Numbered from the stretch's first letter, positions 7,843-15,753 are shown. The stretch: 32,102 bases of DNA from Candidatus Buchananbacteria bacterium (GCA_030650095.1 JAUSEE010000040.1:1-32102); one strand, 5' to 3'. Notes: generated by a model not told the origin, from the letters alone. Translations and numbers: made by a program.

Positions 7843-9387
7843 ATGATATACAAAATACGCCAAATTATAATTTATCTGGTTAGTAATTTTTTTATTCGTA
7901 CCCGTTCGATCGAAATTTCCCGATATTTTGGTCGAGTTCTATATAAGTTTGGTCAAGTTTTGGTAATTGCCAGACTGAAAAGAATTTCCGGAATAGAATC
8001 TATTTATTCCATGACCGATCTCAAGAGCCGAACTTTTTTAGCTGGAGAAAGCGATATTGATTTAGTTTTAATCGTTAGAAATTTTAATTCGCCAGAATTC
8101 ATAAATTTTGCTGAGCAATTTTCCAAGGCCACAAAAATGATTTATTACTTTTTACCGTTTTTTAAACACATGCCGGTTTTTAATAACCAGACACTTAAAG
8201 ACGTAAACAGATATTTATCTTTAGAAGCGCCACGAAAAAACAAAGATTTTCGAAATTGGATTTTCTTGTGGGGAGAAGATAAAATTAAAAGGTTAATCCT
8301 GCCTAGTCACCAAGAAGTATCACCGACCGTAGTACGATTCAGTTATGAGGCGCTTATTTTAGAAATTTGTCGTTTCAAATGGGAGCCAGGTCGGCCACTC
8401 AGACGTGCTTATGCCAATTTTTTTGAGATTATGAGACAATCCTTTATCTCTGTAAAAAAACGAGATGCTCAAGATAACAATGAATATGTTTTTTATATGA
8501 AGGAAATTGGTTTGCCGCCTAAGTTTATCGATTTTTATCTAAAATTGCCTAGCCTGAATTTTCAGCGCCATTATGAATTTTTACCCCTAACCCTTTTTTC
8601 GGCGCTTCGACTTATGGAAAATATAAAGGAACCGAGCAGACATCATTTTTCCAATCCTGATATTGTCGTAGAGAAAAAGATCGAAGTTATTCCCGCCGAG
8701 GAAGCGATGGACTTTGTTAGGCGGATTGATAAAACCAGTATCAGTTCAGTTTACTGTGGGCAGTATATACATTGCTATCCTGATTATCAAAATTTATACA
8801 TTATTTTGCGCGACGATTTGCCGTACGAGGTTTTCCAAAAGGAATTTAATAATATTTACGACAAGTTGGATTTTTTACCGACACTTAAAATTAATTCTAA
8901 ATTAGGAATGCCAAAAGCAGCCGAATATGACAAAAGTGTCGCCAAAGAAATATTTCCCCTAATACTGACCAAAAAATTGCTATACTTGCCCTATTTATTG
9001 AACGGCTTATGGGGATTGGAGTGTCTGGATGTCGGGCTTTTTGGTAAAAAGATTTTCGGGGAAGAGGTTGATTTTCTTCGGATCCAAAATGGCGACTACA
9101 ACCAAGGCCTACTTAAACAGGAGCATCATTCTTTGGTTACTTTAGCCGTAACAATTTACCAGATTTTTTTAAATGAAAAAGTTAGAAATGAAGCCTTTGG
9201 TCGAATTAGAGAGACTATTAAATTTTATCAATTATTTGAAAAAACCAACACTATTTACTATGGCGATATCAACCGACGGTACCGGGAAGTTTTTGGCCAT
9301 GACGGGCCAGATATCAACAATATCGCCGAATTCTCAAAAGCGACAGAGATTTTTTATCAATTTGAGAAAAAAAGAATCAGCAGTTGA
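7843..9387 (+). CDS. Nucleotidyltransferase-fold protein, paralogue B2
   Basis: Second B-type copy, 514 aa, closing the A-B-A-B array. The active-site motif is AGESDIDLVLIV (D71 and D73 kept, Pro67 changed to Ala). B-type landmarks are FKWEPGRPLRRAY in the helical middle segment and INRRYREVFGHDGP at the end, where YGDI is kept but the following Asp is Asn. The second domain reads SVYCGQYIHC and QNLYIIL, again without aspartates. An AAAGGAAGA stretch in the end of the previous gene gives a plausible ribosome site for the abutting ATG (TAAATG at 7840-7845). No frameshift or stop interrupts any copy, so all four are apparently under selection. Confidence 0.7.
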   Translation: MIYKIRQIIIYLVSNFFIRTRSIEISRYFGRVLYKFGQVLVIARLKRISGIESIYSMTDLKSRTFLAGESDIDLVLIVRNFNSPEFINFAEQFSKATKMIYYFLPFFKHMPVFNNQTLKDVNRYLSLEAPRKNKDFRNWIFLWGEDKIKRLILPSHQEVSPTVVRFSYEALILEICRFKWEPGRPLRRAYANFFEIMRQSFISVKKRDAQDNNEYVFYMKEIGLPPKFIDFYLKLPSLNFQRHYEFLPLTLFSALRLMENIKEPSRHHFSNPDIVVEKKIEVIPAEEAMDFVRRIDKTSISSVYCGQYIHCYPDYQNLYIILRDDLPYEVFQKEFNNIYDKLDFLPTLKINSKLGMPKAAEYDKSVAKEIFPLILTKKLLYLPYLLNGLWGLECLDVGLFGKKIFGEEVDFLRIQNGDYNQGLLKQEHHSLVTLAVTIYQIFLNEKVRNEAFGRIRETIKFYQLFEKTNTIYYGDINRRYREVFGHDGPDINNIAEFSKATEIFYQFEKKRISS

Positions 9388-9401
9388 TTAACTATAAACA
9401 A

Positions 9402-10247
9402 ATGAAAGAAATAAAATACAAATTTTTCATGAGTAAGGCCATTCTCTTCTTTAAAACAGATCGGTTGATTGGTTTATTGGGGATAATTATTAAAAAATTA
9501 TCGCCCAGTTTGTATTCGACGATAAAAATAATCGACAAAGATAGAACTCGAATATTTGATTTGAAAAACAAAAACCTCAGAGCCAAAATCAAGTGTATTT
9601 ATAATAAAAATAATCGATTAATTTTTACCCGCCACATTATTGATGAAATCTGGAATACCAATACTTATAATCCACCAGGATTTGAACTAAAAAATAATGA
9701 CACAGTTATAGATATTGGCGCCAACATTGGTATTTTTTCTGTTTATGCCGCTAAGCAGGCACCGGCCGGAATAATTTATGCTTACGAGCCGGAACCTGAC
9801 AATTTCAAATTGCTGGAAGAAAATATTGTTATAAATCGTTTGACTAACATTAAACCTTTCAAACTTGGAGTCGGAAGAAATGAAAAAGTAAAATTATTAA
9901 AATCTAATTTTTCCAGTGCCAGTCACAGTTTATATGGCCAAATTGGCGGTGCCGTAGATATTGATTGTGTGTCGTTAACCAATATCTTTGACATCAATCA
10001 GATAGATTGTTGTCATTTTTTGAAACTAGATTGTGAGGGGTCGGAATATGAAATCCTGTTCAATTTACCGGACGAATATTTTCGTCGAATAAAGCTAATT
10101 TCCTTGGAGTACCATGATTTTTTCAGCGATAATCGAAATGGAGGCAACTTAAAAATTTTTTTGGAGAGCAAAGGCTTTATTGTTACAATAAAGCCAACCA
10201 TTGCCAAACTTGGCCAGATTTATGCTAAAAATAAAACGTTAATTTAA
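9402..10247 (+). CDS. FkbM family SAM-dependent methyltransferase
   Basis: About 281 aa from the ATG. The SAM-binding motif I is VIDIGANIG (residues ~102-110), followed by the acidic ribose-binding strand YAYEPEPDNF, and later by LKLDCEGSEYEIL, the hallmark of FkbM methyltransferases. These O-methylate sugars or polyketides, and in polysaccharide clusters they often cap or decorate glycans. It ends the seven-gene operon, which suggests it methylates the product of the upstream glycosyltransferase/nucleotidyltransferase genes. An alternative TTG start at 9384 would overlap the previous stop (TTGA) and add six residues; neither start has a good Shine-Dalgarno site and I prefer the ATG. Only 15 nt separate it from the convergent gene. 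A weak, interrupted stem (GGCA/TGCC, 10248-10270) may terminate transcription. Confidence 0.87.
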   Translation: MKEIKYKFFMSKAILFFKTDRLIGLLGIIIKKLSPSLYSTIKIIDKDRTRIFDLKNKNLRAKIKCIYNKNNRLIFTRHIIDEIWNTNTYNPPGFELKNNDTVIDIGANIGIFSVYAAKQAPAGIIYAYEPEPDNFKLLEENIVINRLTNIKPFKLGVGRNEKVKLLKSNFSSASHSLYGQIGGAVDIDCVSLTNIFDINQIDCCHFLKLDCEGSEYEILFNLPDEYFRRIKLISLEYHDFFSDNRNGGNLKIFLESKGFIVTIKPTIAKLGQIYAKNKTLI

Positions 10248-10262
10248 GGCAAAAAAGTTTCT

Positions 10263-11402
10263 TTAATGCCTCGTATTTCTAATATCTAAAATTCCAATCA
10301 TGAAAGACGAGGTGATGGTCTGGATGCCTAAAACAATTAAAACCAGAGCCACGATGGAGTTTTTTATTTCAGCCAAATTGCCAAAACCGCTGCCAATCCA
10401 TTTGGTCAGGATAATCACATAAATTATCAGACCAGCCAGGAACATAGCTACCCCGGCCAAAACCAATTTTTCTAAATTAAAAAATCGAGAAAATTTTTCT
10501 AAAAATAAACTTCTCTCCCCGAGATGGGTTTGAGCGTATTTTTTAGCAAAAAGGGAAAAGAAGATTAGTTGGTAACCAATAATAATCAGTAAAGAAGAAG
10601 CGAACATTGGATGATAATAAAATTTTAGGCCCCAAATTGATAACGCTCCGAAGTAAAGCAGCCATGTCATTATTATTCCCAAAAGAAAAAGGATTGCGCC
10701 GGGAATTAAAAATAATATGGTTGGGCTGTAAAGTAGCATCAAGCGCAGATGACGCCAGCCGTCATTGAGCGGCCGTAATTTTGACCGGCCCTGCCTAGAT
10801 CGGTAATTAATCGGGATTTCTCCTATTTTCATCTTCTTTTTGACCGCTTTGATGATCATTTCCGAAGCAAATTCCATACCGCCGGTTTTTAAATCCAACT
10901 TATTAAAGGCTTCTCGGCTAATGGCGCGCATCCCGCAATGAGCATCTTTTACTTTGGCGCGGAAAAATAAACGTAGTACAAGTGATAAAAACGGATTGCC
11001 TAGATAGTGATTGAAAAAAGGCATAACCTTTTTCCCCATTTTCCCGGCAAAACGATTGCCAATGACCAAATCACAGCTGTCGGTGAATGATTTTATAAAA
11101 TCTGGAATAAAATTAAAATCATAACTGCCGTCGGCATCGGCAATAATTATGATATCACCTTCGGCTGCACGAAGCCCTTCCAGACAAGCATTACCATAGC
11201 CATCCTGGCCATGTCTAATTAGTTTGGCGCCCAAAGAAACAGCAATTTCCGGCGATTGATCGGAAGAAGAATCAGAAACAATTATTTCTCCGTCAATATT
11301 CTCTTGGACAAATACTTTTTGGATTTCCTTAATGCACCCGGCCAGAGCTTCTTCCTCGTTCTGACAGGGCAAAATCACGGAAATTTTTGGCGGATTATTC
11401 AT
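10263..11402 (-). CDS. GT2 polyprenyl-phosphate glycosyltransferase with C-terminal membrane anchor (DPM1/GtrB-like)
   Basis: This 379-aa protein has an N-terminal GT-A domain: ISVILPCQNEEEAL, SDSSSD, and the metal-binding IADADGSYDF (D89, D91), then GNRFAG and HCGMRAISREA. Four hydrophobic helices follow residue ~235. This is the layout of enzymes that move a sugar from a nucleotide donor to undecaprenyl or dolichyl phosphate at the inner face of the membrane. It overlaps the GT-C gene upstream by 8 nt, so the two are likely co-translated and act in sequence: this enzyme loads the lipid carrier and the GT-C protein spends it on the outer face. The sugar is not readable from sequence; mannose or glucose is typical. 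Confidence 0.87.
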   Translation of the reverse strand: MNNPPKISVILPCQNEEEALAGCIKEIQKVFVQENIDGEIIVSDSSSDQSPEIAVSLGAKLIRHGQDGYGNACLEGLRAAEGDIIIIADADGSYDFNFIPDFIKSFTDSCDLVIGNRFAGKMGKKVMPFFNHYLGNPFLSLVLRLFFRAKVKDAHCGMRAISREAFNKLDLKTGGMEFASEMIIKAVKKKMKIGEIPINYRSRQGRSKLRPLNDGWRHLRLMLLYSPTILFLIPGAILFLLGIIMTWLLYFGALSIWGLKFYYHPMFASSLLIIIGYQLIFFSLFAKKYAQTHLGERSLFLEKFSRFFNLEKLVLAGVAMFLAGLIIYVIILTKWIGSGFGNLAEIKNSIVALVLIVLGIQTITSSFMIGILDIRNTRH

Positions 11403-12879
11403 TGGTTTGGTAGATTATATATTTTTGGTTCCTGTAAATTTCTTTCCAGCCGCAATTTTGCGTCTGTTCAGTTAGGTAGTATTTGATTTTATATTTTTTA
11501 ATTATGTCGTTTTTTACGGTGCATAATTGGCGGGAAAAAAGTTTTTCGGCATCTGCTTTATTAGCCATAGGTCCAAAAACTAAAGAGTAAAACGGTTCAT
11601 GCCCCGTGAGTGGATAAATGGCCGAGGACAGAAGAGGCGCGGCAGCCACCTGGGTTGGAGAGAGCCGGGCCAGAAACTCCAGAACTGGATAAGAATCGGT
11701 ATCAACCACCTGGTACAGACTGAACTGATAAGGCGTCCGGTAATATTGTTGGAAAGAGAGAAAAAAGACAACAGCTAGCAATGAGGCAATTGCTATTTTT
11801 TGCAGCCAAACAGTGCTAATATAGTTTTTTAACTCCAGCGCCAAGCAGTAAAGGCCGATGGCGCTAAGAAGGGGCAGGCCGATGGCCAAATAATATAAAT
11901 TACGCTGATAGGGAGAAAAATAAGACACGCCCAATTGATAATAAAATAAGATAGAGACAATCAGCCAGGCTGGCCACAAGAGATAAGGCGAATATTTTTT
12001 CAACATGTCGCGACGTGAAAAGATAAAGATGCCACCAAGCAAGGCCAAGCCGTAGCCGACCAGACTATAAACTTCCAGTGGCGAATTCCTATATTCCAAA
12101 ACACCCCAGCCGGATTTGAATTTAAAACCAAAATTTAAAATAAACACCGTTACGAATTTGATGACTGTTAAATAGCCTTTGAAATTGAACAGATCGGGTA
12201 TATTCGGCCAGATCATATAAAGAAGGATAGCAACCCCGATTACAGGCAAAGAAATGAAAATCAGCAGAGATTTCCAGACTTTAAGAGTTTTTCTAAAATT
12301 GATCAAACAATAGAGAACTAATACCGGAATAACAAAAGTGATAGAAATGGAATGAATCAGTAAAATGAATACTATGATAAAAAAGCTAAAAATAATATAC
12401 TTGCTTTTCTGCTTTTCTATGCCCTCGGTAAAAAAATAAAAATATAAAAAAATAAACGGGATAGAAAATGTCAGCGGGGTAAAAAACCACAGGCCTAATA
12501 TATTTACATTTGATTTTAATGACGCAAAAAACAACACCGATAAAATAGCAATATAAAAATTACAACTGGTCTTGCGATAAGCAACCCAAAATAAAACAAA
12601 AGCGGTGATAGTTGCCCAGATCGCCGGTAAGAACTGATAAATATCGACTAAAGGTAAAATCTTAGCCAGGCTAGCCAGAATCAAATGAAAACCAAATTCT
12701 GTGACTATAAGCGACTGGTTATGCAAGCCATGCGTGATTTTCAAAGCTTCGCTGACATGCCGCCATTCATCTATGTGATAAGGCAGATGGTAATTAAAAT
12801 GAGGGCTGTAGACCAAAATAAAAACCGCGGCCAAAGAGATAATAAGCAGTAATATTTGTTTGATCGTTAGTGGCTTCAT
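11395..12879 (-). CDS. GT-C fold membrane glycosyltransferase (PMT/ArnT-like)
   Basis: About 494 aa with many hydrophobic helices and a soluble C-terminal tail of ~90 residues. The first extracytoplasmic loop after helix 1 carries YHIDEWRHVSEAL (D37, E38), the acidic pair placed as in GT-C enzymes that use polyprenyl-phosphate sugars. I choose the ATG at 12879. The longer frame from 12936 adds AT-rich, non-hydrophobic residues, and a TATAAT at 12916-12921 with a weak -35 at 17 nt would put the transcript start between the two candidates. It shares its 3' end with the GT2 gene (8-nt overlap). The acceptor (protein, lipid or surface glycan) is unknown. Confidence 0.8.
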   Translation of the reverse strand: MKPLTIKQILLLIISLAAVFILVYSPHFNYHLPYHIDEWRHVSEALKITHGLHNQSLIVTEFGFHLILASLAKILPLVDIYQFLPAIWATITAFVLFWVAYRKTSCNFYIAILSVLFFASLKSNVNILGLWFFTPLTFSIPFIFLYFYFFTEGIEKQKSKYIIFSFFIIVFILLIHSISITFVIPVLVLYCLINFRKTLKVWKSLLIFISLPVIGVAILLYMIWPNIPDLFNFKGYLTVIKFVTVFILNFGFKFKSGWGVLEYRNSPLEVYSLVGYGLALLGGIFIFSRRDMLKKYSPYLLWPAWLIVSILFYYQLGVSYFSPYQRNLYYLAIGLPLLSAIGLYCLALELKNYISTVWLQKIAIASLLAVVFFLSFQQYYRTPYQFSLYQVVDTDSYPVLEFLARLSPTQVAAAPLLSSAIYPLTGHEPFYSLVFGPMANKADAEKLFSRQLCTVKNDIIKKYKIKYYLTEQTQNCGWKEIYRNQKYIIYQTNE

Positions 12880-12915
12880 GTATAAAATACTAGCATTAAT
12901 CGAGGTTGCTTTCAA

Positions 12916-12944
12916 ATTATAATTGATAAATAACAAGCTGGCAT
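12916..12944 (-). promoter_or_regulatory. Putative promoter of the GT-C/GT2 pair
   Basis: On the minus strand ATGCCA (12939-12944, 4 of 6) and TATAAT (12916-12921, 6 of 6) are 17 nt apart. The predicted start near 12908 lies just upstream of the ATG at 12879. Confidence 0.4.
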
Positions 12945-12978
12945 TTTATGGGCGCTTTTTTGTTTTTCATCTTTATTG

Positions 12979-12984
12979 TATAAT
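12979..12984 (+). promoter_or_regulatory. -10 element upstream of the solute-binding lipoprotein gene
   Basis: A perfect TATAAT lies 29 nt before the ATG at 13014. The -35 region is only a T-rich stretch (12956-12962), so the promoter call rests mainly on the -10 box and its position in a divergent gap. Confidence 0.45.
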
Positions 12985-13013
12985 AAACACAAAGAAATAA
13001 TTGCCAAATTACC

Positions 13014-14381
13014 ATGAAAAGGAAATATTTCAATTCTTTGAACTTATTTTTAATTTTTGCGTTCTTGCTAACAGCCGGTTTTGGCTGTAAAAATCCGGGA
13101 GCTGATGTTCAAGAAAAAATGAAGCCGATAGAATTAAACTACTGGCGAGTATTTGATGATCAAGATTCTTTTAATGACATTATTGCCAAATACAAACTGC
13201 TCCATCCCAATATAAAAATAAATTACCGCAAGTTTAGGATTGAAGAGTATGAGCAGGCTATCTTAGAAGCTCTAGCCGAAGACCGCGGACCGGATATTTT
13301 AAGCATCAATGAAAGCGATTTGAGAAAATACCAAACCAAACTGGCGTCCATGCCGGCTGAGATAGTTATGGCCTACCAATATACCAAAGGGACAGTCAAA
13401 AAAGAGGTGGCTTATGAGCTTAGGACCAAAAAAAGCCCGTCGCTTAGGGAAATAAAAGCTAATTTTGCCGATACGGTTTATGATGATGTGGTTTTAGACG
13501 GCCAGGTTTACGGCCTGCCTATGAGTTTGGAAACACTGATAATGTTCTACAACAAAGACATACTAAACAAATCAGGCATCGCTCAAGTGCCCAAGGACTG
13601 GAAAGCCTTTCAGGAAGCGGTTCAAAAATCAACCAGATTCGACACTACCGGCCGGATAATCCAATCGGGGTCAGCACTGGGAACCGGCTATAATATTGAA
13701 AGAAGTTTTGATATTATTTCTGTCTTAATAATGCAAAACGGAGCAGTAATGATAGATGGCAATGGCTTTGCCTCTTTTAACCAGGCCACAGCCGACAAAT
13801 ATTTTCCCGGCCTGGAAGCCATCAGATTCTATTTGGATTTCTCCTCGCCGGTAAAAAGCGTCTACTCTTGGAATGCCGATATGCCCAACTCATTCGAATC
13901 ATTCCTAAGCGGTAAAGTGGCTTTTATGTTCGGTTATAATTATCACCTGCCCAGCATTAAATCTCGGGCGCCCAAACTTAATTTAGGCCTGGCACCCATT
14001 CCTCAAGTCAGTCAAGACAACCAAACAAATTATGCTAACTATTGGGTGGAGAGTGTTTCTAAAAAATCAGCCCACCAAAGCGAGGCTTGGGATTTTATCA
14101 TTTTTGCCAGCAGTAAAGATAATGTCACTTCTTATTTAAACACCACTGGCCGGCCCACGGCCTTGAAGGAACTGCTCAATACTCAAATGGATAATGAAAA
14201 TCTTTATCCCACCTCTCTTCAAACCCTAACGGCTAAAAATTGGTACAAAGGCAAAAACCAGCCGGCGGCCGAAGAAGCTTTGAAAGAGATGATAGAAGCC
14301 CTGCCAACAGCTGTTGAAGACCGAGATTTTTCTGACATCATTAAAAATGCCATTTCCAAAATTAACCAGACCATAAGATGA
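13014..14381 (+). CDS. Extracellular solute-binding lipoprotein (ABC family 1 type)
   Basis: This 455-aa protein has a basic start, a hydrophobic signal segment and a lipobox-like GFGC with the likely lipidated Cys at residue 25. The mature part follows the family 1 (sugar-type) solute-binding pattern: an early YWRVFDDQDSF strand-helix, LAEDRGPDILSI, YGLPMSLETLIMFYNKDIL, and late WDFIIFASSKDN. Such proteins capture a ligand outside the membrane and normally deliver it to an ABC permease. No permease or ATPase gene is in the window. Instead the stop overlaps the start of a pilin-like gene (ATGA), so the protein is produced together with the pilins. It may serve as a surface adhesin or binding subunit of that structure, or may use a distant transporter. 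Confidence 0.85.
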   Translation: MKRKYFNSLNLFLIFAFLLTAGFGCKNPGADVQEKMKPIELNYWRVFDDQDSFNDIIAKYKLLHPNIKINYRKFRIEEYEQAILEALAEDRGPDILSINESDLRKYQTKLASMPAEIVMAYQYTKGTVKKEVAYELRTKKSPSLREIKANFADTVYDDVVLDGQVYGLPMSLETLIMFYNKDILNKSGIAQVPKDWKAFQEAVQKSTRFDTTGRIIQSGSALGTGYNIERSFDIISVLIMQNGAVMIDGNGFASFNQATADKYFPGLEAIRFYLDFSSPVKSVYSWNADMPNSFESFLSGKVAFMFGYNYHLPSIKSRAPKLNLGLAPIPQVSQDNQTNYANYWVESVSKKSAHQSEAWDFIIFASSKDNVTSYLNTTGRPTALKELLNTQMDNENLYPTSLQTLTAKNWYKGKNQPAAEEALKEMIEALPTAVEDRDFSDIIKNAISKINQTIR

Positions 14382-14809
14382 AAATAAAAAAAGTCCTAAT
14401 TCTACCGCTCATTATTTTATTCTTATTCTTATCAGTTCAAGTTGCTTCGGCTGTTAGTTTAATAGGTGAAGATTTAGCAAATAGATGCGCCAGCAAGGAG
14501 GGTTGTGGCCTGTGTGATTTTATCGGTTTATTTGTCACTGGCGCTGATATTTTAGTGGGTCTAAGCGGTACTTTTGCTATTTTAATGTTTGTCTATGGCG
14601 GACTGGTTTTAATTACCGCCTACGGCAACGATTCCCGAATAACCTGGGGCAAAAATATTTTAACCGCAACTATAATTGGCATACTGATAGTTTTTTTCGC
14701 CTGGACGCTGGTAAATGTTATTATTGGCGCGCTCTTCGGCCATCCCAATTTTGAGTGGTTTAACACTAATGGCGTCTGTAGTGAGGGGGTAAGCGGGCAA
14801 AGCCATTAA
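14378..14809 (+). CDS. VirB2/TrbC-like small membrane protein, divergent member
   Basis: This 143-aa protein has a signal-like N-terminus with likely cleavage after ASA (residue 25), a short extracytoplasmic segment, and two hydrophobic helices (GTFAILMFVYGGLVLITAYG and an ATIIGILIVFFAW helix). The turn between them has the DSRITWGKN sequence instead of the GGDSxKVxKAKD turn of its four downstream relatives. Cysteines 37, 43 and 46, plus one near the C-terminus, are unique to this member and could form disulfides. Translation is coupled to the solute-binding protein by a 4-nt overlap. The two-helix layout is that of conjugative or type IV secretion pilins; a true pilus role here is inferred. 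Confidence 0.75.
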   Translation: MKIKKVLILPLIILFLFLSVQVASAVSLIGEDLANRCASKEGCGLCDFIGLFVTGADILVGLSGTFAILMFVYGGLVLITAYGNDSRITWGKNILTATIIGILIVFFAWTLVNVIIGALFGHPNFEWFNTNGVCSEGVSGQSH

Positions 14810-14862
14810 CTAATCAATTGGGAAGTAGGGATAAATCTCTTTTATAAACATGCAAAATAAAG

Positions 14863-14868
14863 TATAAT
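14863..14868 (+). promoter_or_regulatory. -10 element upstream of the second pilin-like gene
   Basis: TATAAT at 14863-14868, with only a poor -35 (TTTTAT) 17 nt upstream. It would start a message near 14875 with a leader of ~84 nt. Read-through from the preceding gene is also possible, because no terminator is seen in 14810-14860. Confidence 0.35.
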
Positions 14869-14899
14869 TCAAGTACCAACTTATAAACAATATAACCTT

Positions 14900-14954
14900 C
14901 GCGTTAATTGGTTAACGGTAGAAACAGTAACGCGGCACTTAGGAAAGGGGGTGA
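14900..14954 (+). promoter_or_regulatory. Structured leader and strong Shine-Dalgarno of pilin-like gene 2
   Basis: Two mutually exclusive stems can form. CGCGTTA (14900-14906) can pair with TAACGCG (14928-14934), or CGTTAA (14902-14907) can pair with TTAACG (14912-14917) around TTGG. Then comes GGGGGTGA (14947-14954), 7 of 8 to the full anti-Shine-Dalgarno complement and 4 nt before the ATG at 14959. It is the best ribosome site I found in the window and fixes that start against the longer frame from 14908. Confidence 0.5.
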
Positions 14955-14958
14955 AAAA

Positions 14959-15342
14959 ATGAACAAATTAACATTAAAAAAGATTTGCGCCGGATTATTA
15001 ACAGTTATGGTCTTGTCTATTTTCGCTGTACCAGTAATCGTTTCTGCGCAAGGTCTTGATTTAGGGCTTAACGAGGCTGGAGACATTGGTTTGGCATCTG
15101 GTGATTTGAAAGCATCTATTAATTCCATTATTCAGCTTATTTTGAGCTTCTTGGGAATATTAGCGGTTATTATTATTCTTTGGGGCGGATTTATGTGGAT
15201 GACGGCTGCCGGTGATGAAGGCAAGGTTGATAAAGCTAAAAAACTTATTATTTCCGGTATCGTGGGCATAGTAATTATTTTAGCTGCTTACATTATTGCT
15301 AGCTACGTTATTACCACCGTGGGCGGACAATTAGAATCCTAA
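14959..15342 (+). CDS. VirB2/TrbC-like pilin-type protein
   Basis: This 127-aa protein has a signal peptide ending near VSAQG, a short outer segment, helix 1 (LILSFLGILAVIIILWGGFMWM), a polar turn (TAAGDEGKVDKAKK) and helix 2 (ISGIVGIVIILAAYIIASYVI). This is the small two-helix layout of VirB2/TrbC pilins and of the pilin-like conjugal-transfer proteins common in mycoplasma and CPR genomes. The very strong Shine-Dalgarno suggests it is the most abundantly made member, a likely major subunit. Four further relatives surround it, but no VirB4-type ATPase or other secretion gene is in the window, so conjugation itself cannot be claimed. Confidence 0.82.
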   Translation: MNKLTLKKICAGLLTVMVLSIFAVPVIVSAQGLDLGLNEAGDIGLASGDLKASINSIIQLILSFLGILAVIIILWGGFMWMTAAGDEGKVDKAKKLIISGIVGIVIILAAYIIASYVITTVGGQLES

Positions 15343-15349
15343 ATATTAC

Positions 15350-15391
15350 AATATAGGTTAACGGGGGTTCGCCCCCGTTAACTGCTATATT
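15350..15391 (+). other. Long intercistronic hairpin between pilin-like genes
   Basis: GTTAACGGGGG (15357-15367) and CCCCCGTTAAC (15372-15382) pair perfectly around TTCG. The stem extends by AATATAG/CTATATT (15350-15356 with 15385-15391) across a TG bulge, giving 18 bp in all. No T-run follows, so it is not a classic terminator. It ends 5 nt before the next ATG and would overlap the ribosome landing site, so it could lower translation of the next gene or protect the upstream message. Confidence 0.7.
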
Positions 15392-15396
15392 AACTT

Positions 15397-15753
15397 ATGA
15401 AAAAAATAATAGTAAAATTATCATTAATAATATCTTTGGTTTTGCTAATTTGGCCCAGCCTATCTTACGCTCAACTGGCTAATTTAAAAAACGCGACGCC
15501 AGACTTGCTTCAGAGAGGAACTATTTATGACATTGTGGGCACTTTTATCCAAATACTTTTGGGTTTTATCGGTGTTTTGTTTATAGTTCTGGTGATTTAC
15601 GGCGGATTCAGTTGGATGACAGCCGGCGGCGATAGCAGTAAAGTTCAAAAAGCCAAGGATACTATTATAAAAGCCACTATTGGTCTGGTTATTATTCTGG
15701 CCTCTTATGCCATTGTCTACACGCTTACCAGCCAATTGTTGGGGGAAACCTAA
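15397..15753 (+). CDS. VirB2/TrbC-like pilin-type protein
   Basis: At 118 aa this is the shortest of the set. The signal peptide ends near SYAQL. Helix 1 is ILLGFIGVLFIVLVIYGGFSWM, the turn is TAGGDSSKVQKAKD, and helix 2 is IIKATIGLVIILASYAIVYTL. The conserved GGDSxKVxKAKD turn places it with the next two paralogues. No Shine-Dalgarno is visible, and the ATG lies 5 nt after an 18-bp hairpin. This suggests lower or regulated expression compared with the gene before it. Confidence 0.8.
   Translation: MKKIIVKLSLIISLVLLIWPSLSYAQLANLKNATPDLLQRGTIYDIVGTFIQILLGFIGVLFIVLVIYGGFSWMTAGGDSSKVQKAKDTIIKATIGLVIILASYAIVYTLTSQLLGET

Noticed and set aside
8714-9391. Short plus-strand frames inside paralogue B2
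   Set aside because: Out of frame with a well-conserved paralogue and without ribosome sites.
10248-10270. Terminator between the convergent operons
   Set aside because: The GGCA/TGCC stem is short and interrupted; I mention it with the FkbM gene but do not call it.
12880-12936. Longer N-terminus for the GT-C gene
   Set aside because: It would include a TATAAT promoter element and gives a non-hydrophobic AT-rich extension before the first membrane helix.
14908-14958. Upstream start for the second pilin-like gene
   Set aside because: The added residues are not signal-peptide-like, and the strong GGGGGTGA site points to the ATG at 14959.
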